From positions 51,774,922 through 51,838,921 of the forward strand of contig CM035173.1 in the NCBI GenBank assembly GCA_020205615.1: a stretch of 64,000 bases of DNA, given 5' to 3'. The notes beneath the pieces are model-generated. The model was not told the origin of the DNA and did no database searches. It was given only the letters and a program-made list of their open reading frames with translations. A program made the translations under genes and the position numbers. Positions 35,440 to 46,342 of the stretch are shown one piece after another; the first letter of the stretch is position 1; each line of letters opens with the position of its first letter. The DNA is from Panax quinquefolius (taxonomy: Eukaryota; Streptophyta; Magnoliopsida; Apiales; Araliaceae).

Positions 35440-36085
35440 GAAAGGTTCTTTGAGCATAAGCGGAGATAGATCCTTGAAGAAGCGATTCGTCGAAGAGGCG
35501 GATATTTGCTCGAGCGTCGAGAAGATCATCGATGAAGAGGTTGCGAAATTGCTAGCTGTTGACTTCATCTACGAGATTGATTACCCAGAATGGATAGCAA
35601 ATGTAGTGTTGGTGCAGAAGCATAATGGAAAGTGGTGGGTTTGCATCGACTACACCGATCTCAACAAAGCTTGTCCAGAAGGACTTTATCCTCTACCCCA
35701 TATCGATCACTCATCGATGCCACTTCTTGGGTATGCATTACTAAGTTTTATGGATGCTTTTGAGGTTATCATCAAATATCCATGCAAAGAAGACATTCCA
35801 AAGACAGCGTTCATTACACACCGATTCGTGTATGCATACAAAAAATGACTTTTGGCCTCATAAATCTTTGGAGCTACCTACCAAAGGATGATGAACTTCA
35901 TCTTCGATAAAAATTTGGGAAGAACATGGAGGTTTATGTAGATGACATGATCGTGAAGAGTATGCAAATTCAGAAGCATTTGGACGACCTGGAGGAGTGC
36001 TTTCAAACTATTCGTTATCGTCAACTGAGACTTAACCCGGCCAAATGTACTTTCGGCCTTGGTGCTGGAAAGTTTCAGGTTATCA
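35440..36085 (+). pseudogene. TAT reverse transcriptase
   Basis: The 132-codon frame 35450-35848 holds 'KIIDEEVAKLLAVDFIYEIDYPEWIANVVLVQKHNGKWWVCIDYTDLNKACPEGLYPLPHID', the classical RT fingers and palm of Gypsy elements. After a break it continues with 'ATYQRMMNFIFDKNLG' (35876-35922), then 'MEVYVDDMIVKS' (35925-35960), whose Y-V-D-D is the polymerase active site, and 'LRLNPAKCTFGL' (36020-36060). One single-base-scale frameshift near 35846-35880 is the only clear break across the domain. Confidence 0.9.
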
Positions 36086-37315
36086 CGGTCGATTAGAGGG
36101 GCATCGAGGCCAATCCGGAGAAGATCCAGGCCATCCTTGACATGAAGACTCCTCAGTCATTCAAGGACGTTCAGCGTCTGACTGGTAGGATTGCGGCTTT
36201 GAGGAGGTTTGTCGCCAAATCTGCGGAGAGATGCCTTCCTTTCTTTGACACATTGAAGGGACCGAAGAATGCGAAGACGTTCCAGTGGACTTCTGAGTGT
36301 GAAGACGTTTCAAGGTATAAAGACATATCATCTTGGCTCCCTTTATTGGTAAAGCACCTTGGCCAGAGACTTTATATTTGTACCTTCGGCAAGTTCCTTA
36401 GCGATTGGAGCGGTGTTGGTTCGGGAGATCGGTGGGAAGCAAAGATCCCGGTCTATTATGTCGACCCGCCCTACGAGATGCTAAAACCGGTATCCAAATA
36501 TTGAGAAATTTGCCTTTGCTTTAATAATTGCCAAGAGAAAACTTGGCAATATTTTCAAGGTCGACTCTCGGTCGCCTATACGGATCGACCATTGAAGAAG
36601 GTCTTTGGGCAAGCCTTCAGAGGTCTCGAAGCGGACTAGCGGCGTGGACTATGGAGTTATCTCAATTTTTATCGAGTATCACCCCGAACTCGCCATTAAA
36701 GGCCAAGCCACGGGCCGACTTTATGGTAGAATGCTCGTTCACCAAAGCGGTATGCGAATTCTAGGAAAGTGAATCTTCGATCGATCGGCGGTGGCCGTTC
36801 TTCATGAGTTCGAAGGCGTGGATATTTGTATGCAGATGGATCCTCTACGATGACTGTTAGTGGAGCAGGAATTATTTTAATAAGTCCAGAAGGATTCAAA
36901 GTCCAAATGAGCCATCGATTCGGGTTTAAAGCAACGAACAATGAAAGCCGAAAATGCAAGCGGTGTTAGCAGGTGTCCGATTAGCAAAGAGTCTCGAAGT
37001 CCAATAGTTGATTATCTATAGTGATTCTCAGTTGGTCGTTAAACAATTGTCGGGAGACTATGAAGCTCGTGGAACCCGAATGATCAAATATCTGGCGGAA
37101 TTAAGAGACCAACTTCAATTTTTCGCTTCGTATGAGTTTCAGAGTATAGAGCGTAATGACAATTCAACTGCCGATGCATTGTCAAAGTTGGCCATTACAG
37201 ATGCAGATGTTTTTCACGGTTCGGTATATTTGGAATTTTTACGTGACAAGTGTTCAAAGACTGAAGTAGTGATGTATCGAGCGAACGAACTGTTGGATGA
37301 CCCCCTACATTGAGT
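36086..37315 (+). pseudogene. TAT connection and RNase H
   Basis: The 120-codon frame 36142-36504 begins 'SFKDVQRLTGRIAALRRFVAKSAERCLPFF', the RT/RNase H connection. A damaged stretch follows (36300-37000). The archaeal-type RNase H typical of Tat elements reads at 37008-37313: 'IIYSDSQLVVKQLSGDYEARGTRMIKYLAELRDQL' and 'NSTADALSKLA', with the catalytic D of 'SDSQL' and D of 'TADALS'. Part of the first catalytic segment ('DGSSTM'-like, near 36836) is frameshifted. Confidence 0.85.
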
Positions 37316-38523
37316 ATTTGGCAGATGGCGTCCTTCCTTCGGATCAAATGCTGGCAAAGAAGATTAAATACAAGAGTACCAATTTTAGTCTTATTGATGG
37401 GGATCTCTATCGATTGGCATTTTCCTCACCATTGTTGAAATGTTTGGTTCCGTCCGAAGCCGAGTATGCTCTTCGGGAGGTTCATGAAGGAATTTGCGGT
37501 GATCATATGGCTACCAAATCTTTGGCTCATAAAGTACTTCGACAAGGATACTATTGGCCTACAATTTTCAAAGAAGCTACAGAGTATGTCAAGAAATGCG
37601 AAAAATGTCAGCTCAATAGTCCGGTCCCACATCAGCCACCGGAAGAGTTATACTCGATTTTATCTCCTATACCCTTCGCTGTCTGGGGGGTGGATATATT
37701 GGGACCGTTACCTAAAGCTAAAGGTCAGGTTAGCTTCGTCATAGTTGCTATTGATTATATGACTAAGTGGGTAGAGGCAAAACCACTTCGGTCAATAACG
37801 GAACAGGAGTGTCTAAAGTTTATAAAGGAGTCTGTGGTGTTTCGCTTCGGGATCCCTAAGGTATTGATATCGGACAACGGACGCCAGTTCGTGGGTTCAA
37901 AATTTGAAGAATTTTTGAATGATTTGGGGATTCAGCACAAGAAGACTTCTGTGGCTCATCCACAATCGAATGGACAAGTCGAAGTGACCAACAGGACGCT
38001 GTTAAACGGGATCAAGCGTAGATTGGATGAAGCTAAGGGAAGATGGCGGAAGAATTCTTTGAAGCGTCTTTGTGGGCATACCCGAACTACACCAAGGACT
38101 ACTACGGGATTCGCCCTTCCGATTGGTCTATGATGCGATGCCTTAGTCCCGGTCAAAATCGGATCTCAAGTCTTGGGTAACTTAATTTAAAGAAATTTAC
38201 AATGACGAAGGACTGAAAGTTAACCTGGACCTGCTAGACGAAGTCAGAGAGGAAGCTTTAATCAATTTGGCTGCTTATCAACGAAGGGTGGCCAAGCATT
38301 ATAACAAAGGAGTCAAACTTCATAGATTCGAAGTGGGAGACTTTGTTCTTAGAGAAGCCGAAGCTTCTACGCCTCAAAACACAAGAAAGCTAATGCCGAA
38401 TTGGGAAGGGCCATATGAGGTGATCGAAGTACCAAAGCCAGGTACTTATCGGTTAAAGGCACTCGATGGTTCCGAGATCAAGAATACTTGGCATGCTGGC
38501 AGGGTTCGGAAATATTTTCAATA
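37297..38523 (+). pseudogene. TAT integrase
   Basis: The 278-codon frame 37297-38133 contains the H-H-C-C zinc module (H of 'HEGICGDH', 'KKCEKCQ'), then the DDE core with D in 'WGVDILGP' (about 37690), D in 'LISDNGRQF' (about 37870-37890) and E in 'SNGQVEVTNR' (about 37970-37995). A frameshift after 38095 separates the C-terminal part, which reopens at 38267-38523 with 'NKGVKLHRFEVGDFVLREA' and 'NWEGPYEVIEVPKPGTYRLKALDG' and ends at 'RKYFQ' stop. The C-terminal module lacks a chromodomain, as expected for Tat. Confidence 0.92.
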
Positions 38524-38594
38524 AAGATTAAGTCAGTTTACCGGAAGTCTGTACACGAATGTTTGTTATTAATAAAAGGTCACTTTTTCATAAA

Positions 38595-40010
38595 TGGTCA
38601 CTGGTCCTATTTGTCCGAAGGTCACTATGGTGTAAGGAGGTATGGTAGGACTCGCTGGCCATTCGATGGTAGCCCAAGGTCCTTTTGATCCTATATTGAT
38701 CTTATCAGGGTGGTAAGTCAATGGTCACTGGTCCTATTTGTCCGAAGGTCACTATGGTGTAAGGAGGTATGGTAGGACTCGCTGGCCATTCGATGGTAGC
38801 CCAAGGTCCTTTTGATCCTATATTGATCTTATCAGGGTGGTAAGTTAATGGTCTTCGGGTCTATTTGTCCGAAGGTCACTATGGTGTAAGGAGGTATGGT
38901 AGGACTCGCTGGCCATTCGATGGTAGCCCAAGGTCCTTTTGATCCTATATTGATCTTATCAGGGTGGTAAGTCAATGGTCACTAGTCCTATTTGTCCGAA
39001 GGTCACTATGGTGTAAGGAGGTATGGTAGGACTCGCTGGCCATTCGATGGTAGCCCAAGGTCCTTTTGATCCTATATTGATCTTATCAGGGTGGTAAGTC
39101 AATGGTCACTAGTCCTATTTGTCCAAGGTCACTATGGTGTAAGGAGGTATGGTAGGACTCATACGGTCATTCGATGGTAGCCCAAGGTCCTTTTGATCCT
39201 ATATTGATCTTATCAGGGTGGTAAGTCAATGGTCACTGGTCCTATTTGTCCGAAGGTCACTATGGTGTAAGGAGGTATGGTAGGACTCATCGGCCCATTC
39301 GATGGTAGCACAAGGTCCTTTTGATCCTATATTGATCTTATCGTGGTGGTAAGTCAATGGTCACCGGGTCCTATTTGTCCGAAGGTCACTATGGTGTAAG
39401 GAGGTATGGTAGGACTCACCGCCATTCGATGGTAGCCCCAGGTCCTTTTGATCCTATATTGATCTTATCAGGGTGGTAAGTCAATGGTCACTGGTCCTAT
39501 TTGTCCGAAGGTCACTATGGTGTAAGGAGGTATGGTAGGACTCGCTGGCCATTCGATGGTAGCCCCAGGTCCTTTTGATCCTATATTGATCTTATCAGGG
39601 TGGTAAGTCAATGGTCCTGGTCCTATTTGTCCGAAGGTCACTATGGTGTAAGGAGGTATGGTAGGACTCGCTGGCCATTCGATGGTAGCCCCAGGTCCTT
39701 TTGATCCTATATTGATCTTATCAGGGTGGTAAGTCAATGGTCATTGGTCCTATTTGTCCGAAGGTCACTATGGTGTAAGGAGGTATGGTAGGACTCGCTG
39801 GCCATTCGATGGTAGCCCAAGGTCCTTTTGATCCTATATTGATCTTATCAGGGTGGTAAGTCAATGGTCACTTGTCCTATTTGTCCGAAGGTCACTATGG
39901 TGTAAGGAGGTATGGTAGGACTCGCTGGCCATTCGATGGTAGCCCAAGGTCCTTTTGATCCTATATTGATCTTATCAGGATGGTAAGTCAATGGTCACTA
40001 TTGATCCTTA
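38595..40010 (+). repeat. 127-bp tandem array in the TAT 3' region (11 copies)
   Basis: Units start at 38595, 38722, 38849, 38976, 39103, 39230, 39358, 39485, 39612, 39738 and 39865, with a partial unit from 39992. Period is 127 bp with single-base deviations (126 or 128). Units contain TTTGTCCGAAGGTCACTATG and TGATCCTATATTGATCTTAT. Copies are almost identical except at CTGG and CAG positions. Frames in the array, such as 39468-39737 (-), are repeat translation. It lies just after the integrase stop (38523). Confidence 0.96.
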
Positions 40011-40405
40011 TATCTTGGTCCTTATATACTTGTCAGTCAAATTTACCTCACACATGACTGATCTCACTCTTCGGTACCGATGGGTACACATTACTTTATT
40101 TTGTTTAATTAATTGAGTTCAGTTCATTCAGTTCAGATAAGTTGAATCCTGTCCGTAAAATTCAATTAACTTCATTGCATAAGTTAACTGTTATATGCCA
40201 TATCTAATTCATTAGTTGGTTTCAGCTTATTGATACTAAATTATTGACAAGAAACTGATAAAAACAGAAGTCATAATCAAGACCGTTAAAGATTTATCAA
40301 TAATATAAAACGCTCATTCATTCAAGTCAATCATAAATTAATTACATGAACATAAAAAGCTTAAAGTAGTTAAATTATTACATAGAATAAAAACAGGGCA
40401 GACAT
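40011..40405. other. Spacer between the tandem array and the antisense gene
   Basis: About 400 bp of AT-rich sequence with no supported coding frame. It would contain the 3' UTR and polyadenylation region of the antisense gene. Confidence 0.5.
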
Positions 40406-42863
40406 TCAGGCACCGCCTTCATCATCGGAGTTGAGCAATGCCGGGTCCAGCTGAGCAGCTGAAAGCTTTTCTTTTCCTCGCTCTCGGCAATCCTCATACC
40501 CCTCCGAGTATACCTTCATGATCTCAGCATTAAGTTCGTCCGAGTCCCTGTAGTCCGCCTGAATCTGCTTCCGGAGCTCTTCAGTCAAAACAGGGCCTTG
40601 TCCCTCAAGATCCTTTATTTTGTGGTGGAGCTTGTGACGTTTGGCCTTATGCCTTCGGGCTCCGTCTTGAGCCTTCGTCTCAGCCTCACCAAGTTGTATG
40701 ACTAAGCTTCGATTGGCTGAAGAAAACTCCTCATTTTTTGCCTTCAGGAGTAAGTTTTCTTCAACCAAACCAGCGTTCAGGTCAGTCAGAGTTTGTTGGC
40801 TGGCTTCGGACGCAGCCAACCCATCCCTCGTGGCCCTTAATTCGTCATCAGATGTCTTCAAATCCATCTTAGCCCGATCTAATTCTGTTTGAAGACCGTT
40901 GATGGTATGAAAAGCATCTTCACGACCGGCTCTCTCTCGGTCCAAGGTCAATTTCAACATATTTATCTCTTGTCACATGAAATCTTCCTCGGCCTCTCCA
41001 TTTATGTGTCTCGGACGCAGTCGTCCGAAGACAGCATTAGCCTGCATATTTTTAAAATATTCAAAGTCAAATGTCCAAATATTCAAAGGAAAACAGAGAT
41101 ATAGAAGAAGAAGAGATTGTTATTTACCTTAGCCAAATAACTCATCCCCTCGTCGAGAAGATTTCCGTCCGTATGATCACTGAACCGGTGGTCGTCAGTG
41201 TTCCGAACGAAAGCTCCGAAGAGGTCAAAGGGGAAGTTGGCGTTGAACCTGGGCCACAGGGTCGGAGATCCCCTGACCTCGGCATGGTAACTCGACACGA
41301 AGGACCCAAGGTTGTTCGGGAGAGGTCTCTACTTTTCGGGGAGAGAGAGAGGGGTCGCTCGGGAGGTGTAGGGTCTGCATGTATAGTTTCAGTTATGGGA
41401 GATTTGTTTGGGGTGGGTCCTTTGGGTGTTGAACCAGAAGCGGAACTCGGATGGCTATCAGGAGTGCGTTTCCTCTTCCTAGATAGCGTCGGAATCCCTT
41501 CTTCCTGGTCACCGTCCTCTTCAATTTGTATTTCTACAGGGGGCACGAAGGGTGGGATGACCGAAGACTGAGGAACCCTAAGCTCTTCGACAGTCAGAGG
41601 AGTTATTTTTGTTTTTAATTTTTTGATCCTAAGTATATTTCTTTGATCAGGACGATCAAGTAAACCGCCTGGTCGAGAAATGGTTCTAGGGGTTGGTTCT
41701 ATTTCTGGTGTGGATTCGGGAGGGGTGACAAGAGGTGTCTTGACTGGGTTTTACGGTAGCTCTCTTTTTCGTCGAGGATGAAGGGTCTCTTCGGTATGAG
41801 AGCCTCTTCTACTCGCTTCTTCTATTTGAAATTCATCCGTATGAATTTACGTGTTCAGTTCGACTTTGGGAGTAAGCCCTTTATTGGTATAGCCTCAATT
41901 GTTTCCGAAGACTTCCCGGACAAAAAATCTTCGAACTCCTTTATTTCTAAGGAGCTCGGTCTGATCAAAGATACTGCATAAATCAAACAATTCTATGTTA
42001 AAATTATATATCATAAAATATTTTCAAAAAATATATATATGAAATAAGCTGGTACTTACACTTATAGTCATATAACCATGCCTGCTTCGAGAGGAGTCCG
42101 TATTTCCACTCTTCCTTCGGGAAGTTGTCGAATAGTTCCATCATTTCCACTTCCCGTTCTTCAGAAACGTCTCCGAAGTCAGCAGATATCTTTTCGTCAG
42201 TTGCCCAGTTCGGTAAAGAAGAAATCTGTGGCCTTTGACGAAGAACCATTTCTCGTGCCATCCCCTATTGCTTGAAGGGTGTTCACTAGCTTAACGCTCA
42301 TCGAATTTTTCTCCAGACTTCGGAGAATGCTTGCTAAGGGCCTTGAACCCCTTCTCCCTGGATTGTACTATTTTGTAGACAGTGAAGAAGAAGTCCAGGG
42401 AGGGCTCGACGCCCAATTCATGGCAGAAGGCCACGAAGGCCAGAATGTGAATGTAGGAGTTTGGCACCAGTTGTGAAAATCCCACACCCAGAAACCCCAG
42501 TAGGGTCACTATAAAGATGTGTAGGGGGAAACGAACCCCCTTCTCCAGTAAGGTCACTGGGACGGCCGTCCATCCTTCAGGCCGTTGGTACATCTTTTCA
42601 CCAGACCGGGGTACCCTGATCGCGTGGGTATCCGGAATGTGGAACCGAGATCGAACCCTCTTTAGTTCAGCCTCAGTTATGATAGAAGGAGTGTTGGCAT
42701 GCGAGAATCGCTCCGTACTCCTGTAGTATTCAGAGGGGGTTTTTTGAGTTTTCTGCTTGGGATTCGTGCTTGAAGTCCCCTCATGAGGATTGGGGTTTGG
42801 TGGAACCACTGTGATTGGTGTTACGAGTATGGGGGAACTCTGTTCAGGGTTGTGGGAAGCCAT
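40406..42863 (-). CDS. TAT antisense gene: 'putative gypsy type transposon' domain plus coiled coil, two introns
   Basis: On the minus strand, methionine at 42863 ('MASHNPEQ') opens exon 1. It has a Ser/Pro/Thr-rich N-terminus, then 'FHIPDTHAIRVPRSGEKMYQ' and 'RFPLHIFIVTLLGFLGVG' with 'LAFVAFCHELGVEPSLDFFF', the signature of the domain named Putative gypsy type transposon (Transposase_28), down to 42291. Exon 1 continues (to 42060) in a shifted frame. Exon 2 (41973-41128) is Pro/Ser-rich with a basic 'SRKRKRT'. Exon 3 (41041-40406) is a long coiled coil ('RATRDGLAASEASQQTL', 'ELRKQIQADY') ending 'SDDEGGA'. A stop or frame slip remains near 42291-42270 and an in-frame stop near 40977, so the product may be broken or the breaks may be errors. 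Antisense ORFs in this position are known from Tat/Retand elements; function is unknown. Confidence 0.75.
41042..41127 (-). other. Predicted intron 2 of the TAT antisense gene (86 nt)
   Basis: Donor GTAAATAAC follows 'GMSYLAK' and the acceptor AATATGCAG ends at 41042. Reading resumes with 'ANAVFGRLRPRHINGEAEED', leading into the coiled-coil frame. Confidence 0.7.
41974..42059 (-). other. Predicted intron 1 of the TAT antisense gene (86 nt)
   Basis: Donor GTAAGT (complement of 42059 downward) follows 'WLYDYK', and the acceptor TTTATGCAG ends at 41974. The interior is AT-rich, as plant introns are. Confidence 0.72.
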
Positions 42864-42953
42864 TTGTGACGATTTGCAGAGAAAGATCAGAAAGTTTAGA
42901 GGGCGCTCGAATTTCAAATGAACAGGTAAAACTGTCAAATTTGGTAAAGTTAT

Positions 42954-42966
42954 CCTTTTATATTTG
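42954..42966 (-). promoter_or_regulatory. Candidate TATA box for the TAT antisense gene
   Basis: The minus strand reads CAAATATAAAAGG about 90 bp upstream of the ATG at 42863, a plausible core promoter outside the LTR. Confidence 0.45.
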
Positions 42967-43223
42967 CATTTATATTGTTCAAGGGTGGTACATTAAATGC
43001 TAGTAATAATTTGGAATTTGAATGGGAAGCGTCCGGTTTGGTCCGGATATTTAATGGATAAGGCCTTTTCGATTTGGGCCTTTAATTTCCTTAAATCTCA
43101 TTTTCGTGAGCAATAAATGGGTACGTTTTTAATTACTTCTTATTATTATTGATTCTCAAGAAAATACCATGGATTATTTATAGTTTTCTATTAAACATTC
43201 ATTCAACAAAAAACTAGGGGCAA

Positions 43224-43888
43224 TGTGGGTCATGATATATTTTCTCATCATTGGGTAAAGGTGTATTGGGCTTACTCTTTTAATTAATCTATTGGGCCTT
43301 TATTATTAGTGAACCATGGAAGTCTTTGAGCCCGATTATCTTATTATTTTCTTTTTAACTTATAAGATGTGGTCGATCCAGTGGGTCGATCCTTTGGACA
43401 TTTTAATATCTATCATTTTGACTTGCAATGATGAAAAAGCATGACGGTTGACTAGAGAACCTGCCATGCATTAATGTGGATGGGATCATAACCGGCCGGC
43501 GGTGGAAACAGTGACCAAAAGCAGTGGATAAACTACATACAGTCGGCAGAACCCATCAGATCAAAGGGGGTGTGTCAGGTAGTAGTGGGTGGCACAGTAA
43601 TCCAGGCAAAGAGAGTATAACTTAGCAAGGAAGTCTTCACAAAGAGGTACGCTCTCATACTCTTCTTCATTCATAATCACATATACACAGAGAATTATTA
43701 TCTCTCTCTCAAGACACTAGATATTATATTCCTCCATTGTTTAACCTTGTGAACACGTATACTGACTCTCACGCCTGAGCTATCCCCCGACGGAACCGCC
43801 GTCAAGCTTGTGGTGTTTATCGTGTTTACTGTGCAGGATCAGGGCGTCTTACGTGATTGGGACGTGGCAGAAGATCTTGGCGTTAACA
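43224..43888 (+). repeat. TAT 3' LTR
   Basis: 665 bp from TGTGGGTCATG to GGCGTTAACA. A polypurine-like AACTAGGGGCAA precedes it (43212-43223). Compared with the 5' LTR, differences concentrate in the first 200 bp, for example CCAGTTATC against CCGATTATC. Confidence 0.93.
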
Positions 43889-43893
43889 GGGGA

Positions 43894-44540
43894 TATCACC
43901 AACAGTTGGGGGAGTTCCTCATTTTTTTTGGCAGCTGATTTTATTTCTTTTTTGAAGCATTAAGATTTCGTTCAGAGGACTATTTTTGGGAGGAAAACAG
44001 CTTTTACATGCTTATTGGTATGCTATTTTATTTTTTTATTTTAGTTTTTTTGTTTAGCAATTGAGTAACATAATTCGTTTATTGAATTTATTTATTTATT
44101 TATTTTTATCTTTGAATGTTAAGGATATCATTGTTTATTATTTAGAGCAGAGTATATTTGAAGATTAAAATTCAGAATTTATTTTATTGTCTTCTTCAAC
44201 TAATTGGTACATTGAAATAAGTTTTTTGTTTATTTAAACAAGTATTATTTTATTTTATTTTGTGTTCTAATTTCAAACATGCTAGGGTTGAAGATGAATA
44301 TAATCGATTGATTTCATTACACGTATTCATGCCAATTGATTCTACCAAATTTAGTGCTTCAAGGTAAAAAAAAAATATTTCTTTCTATTGGATGATGCAT
44401 GTTTTTATTATAAAAAAATAAGGTTGAATTCTCATTATTATTTATTGGATTCAGTTCATGATTTGCTCAAAGCGAATATAAACTGTGTTTTGACGGAAAT
44501 AATTAGTGTTTTGATTTTATACTTATGTTTGGCTAATACA
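43894..44540. other. Unassigned AT-rich segment, right part
   Basis: Continuation of 30672-31943 after the TAT insertion (joined at GGGGA). It contains T-runs and TTTATTTATT repeats (44085-44105) and no supported coding frame. The right boundary with the COP-B LTR is between about 44526 and 44541. Confidence 0.45.
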
Positions 44541-45648
44541 GAATGAAATTAGAAATTAGTTTTTAATTTGTATTATTTGGAGTTGTGCATTTAAGAATCA
44601 AAATACATATAATTAAATAAAATAAGACTTGATAGTAATTTTATGTCTTATATTTAATTGGGACATTGTATGGTGGAAGAATTGAATTGTACGGTAATTA
44701 TTTACTCAAAGGTTCTTTTATGATTAATGTTGAAATCTATATTATTTGAAAAGTCGTTAAGCTAGGGAGGCTTATCCCTATTGATTTTAATTTATTTATT
44801 TAAATAAGATTAGAATTGTTCTTATTGATTTATTTACAACCGGTTTAATATGGTAAACCTAAAAGGTCACACCGTAAAAGGAAGAATATTTATTTAAGAA
44901 GTAAATGGTATAGTCGTAATAATAATTTAAGTGTATTTAATTTATTCTATGGTGATAGAGTAAATTAAATAGCTTAATATTTATTATTTAATATTTTAAA
45001 AATATTAAATATAAATTAATAAGAGAAGTATTATTATTATTATTTAATTCCTAAAGATGTTTGAAAATTAATTAATAAAGTATTCTTATATATTCCTAAT
45101 AAAATTAAGAGGCTAATTAATTAAAATTAATCCTAATTCGATTAGGAACATAATTAATTAAATGAGTTTAATTAATTAAAATAAAACTTAATTTCTAAGT
45201 TGTTTAGAAGGGTTGGCCACATTTATAAATAAGAGATGTCTTATTTTGATTTGGGGTTAATGATTTTTTCAAGAGTTGGGAGAGTACATATTTTCTATAG
45301 AGATAGAAGAACTAGGGTTTTATTAAACACCTATCTTCTTGAATACTTCTTCTTCCTTGGTGGATCACCTCTAGAGACCAAATACTTGGGTGGCTAACGT
45401 TGATCAAAGGAAGGAATCAAACCCGGTGGATTCAAGTTGAACGTGAAAATGATTGGAGGTGAACTTGTACTTGAGGAAGCTAGTTCTACAAGGGTATGAA
45501 TTTAATATTCATCTCTTTTCATCTAATTAATAATTGCACATAAAGGATGATCTGGGTAATTGTTTGTAAAATTTTAAACTATGGTTTTTACGCTTCCCCT
45601 TTACTTTGATACAATTTGATTGTGTTCATGAATATTACAAACCTAATA
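44541..45648 (+). repeat. COP-B 3' LTR, second part
   Basis: GAATGAAATTAGAAATTAG onward aligns with COP-A 7331-8493, including the GAGAGTACA and CTTCCTTGGTGGATCACC blocks. It ends near AAACCTAATA at about 45648. Confidence 0.85.
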
Positions 45649-45828
45649 GCACCTTTAGCGACAAACAAAATCGCCGTTAAACCCATCGCCTTAGGGTATG
45701 TTGTGATAACCTAGAACCGTTGCTATATCCTGGTTCACACCCTATGGCTTATTCAAGTTTAATGTATTCCATTTTGTCCATCGCTAAATGTGGTCCAGAT
45801 ATATGCACTCACCCGCATGATAAAGCGG

Positions 45829-45881
<53 letters not shown>

Positions 45882-46342
45882 GTATATATATAGATGACAC
45901 ACACGCATGTGTATGTATGTAGACATGTGATTTAAACACATGTATACTTATATTAATTGTAAGTATGTGTAATATTTATATGCATGTATACTTGTGTTGT
46001 AAATATGCAAGTATACTTGAATTGATTATATTTATGCCTACTTCCATTTTATTTGGTATAGTTATTTGATTTTTAATGTGTTACATTTTTCTAGTTACTT
46101 TACCTCTTAATAACTCAAATAATAAATGTATTTATATATATTTTACACATATTTTACAATAATTAAGAATTATAATTTAAATTTTAATAATAATTGCATT
46201 CATAATCACAAAATTTATTACAAGGGTTTTTGGAATATTACATGAGATCTTATAAGTATCCCCTTTTTTTGACCACTTTGTTGGAAACTGAAAAAAGGAT
46301 AATTTTGATCAATTTGACGTAAAAAAAAACTCTCCAACCTAC
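45649..46342. other. Non-coding flank with TTTAGCGAC motif and TA microsatellite
   Basis: No coding sequence seen. It begins with CACCTTTAGCGACAAAC and ATCGCCGTTAAA, a motif pair common in sub-terminal parts of plant DNA transposons, but no terminal repeats were found. A (TA/TG)n microsatellite runs from 45832 to 45890. Confidence 0.5.

Larger units (their letters stand above)
31949..43888 (+). mobile_element. TAT: Tat-lineage Ty3/Gypsy element with antisense gene (TSD GGGGA)
   Basis: 11,940 bp with direct LTRs (31949-32607 and 43224-43888) flanked by GGGGA at 31944-31948 and 43889-43893. The order is gag, protease, RT, RNase H, integrase (+), a 127-bp tandem array, and an antisense ORF region (-) before the 3' LTR. 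Chromodomain absence, the protease 'IDNGS' motif and the antisense ORF point to the Tat (Retand-like) branch. LTRs are nearly identical over their last 480 bp, with most differences in the first 200 bp at CAG/CTG sites, so the insertion is probably recent. Confidence 0.94.
23446..45648 (+). mobile_element. COP-B: Ty1/Copia element related to COP-A, split by four insertions
   Basis: COP-B pieces are 23446-24342 (gag C-terminus, protease, start of integrase), 27173-28274 (integrase to RNase H), 29707-30136 (RNase H end), 30137-30671 and 44541-45648 (3' LTR). Each piece aligns with COP-A in the same order. The 5' LTR and most of gag are missing at the junction with GYP-C. Intervening blocks are a Tekay solo LTR, a Copia solo LTR, and a compound insert containing the Tat element. 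The CAG/CTG triplets that look damaged in COP-A are mostly clean here. Confidence 0.87.

Noticed and set aside
39468..39737. 89-codon minus-strand frame with internal repeats
   Set aside because: It is a translation of the 127-bp tandem array; the frame exists because the unit happens to lack stops in that phase.
38595..40010. CRISPR-like regular repeat array
   Set aside because: Units are contiguous with no unique spacers and sit inside a plant retrotransposon; it is a tandem repeat.
41071..41571. 166-codon plus-strand frame in the TAT element
   Set aside because: It is the antisense shadow of exon 2 of the minus-strand gene, whose composition and splice sites are better supported.
30672..44540. 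A solo LTR with target duplication made of the unassigned flanks of the TAT element
   Set aside because: The ends TG/CA fit, but the bases next to them (ATATT and GAATG) do not match, so it is only listed as unassigned.
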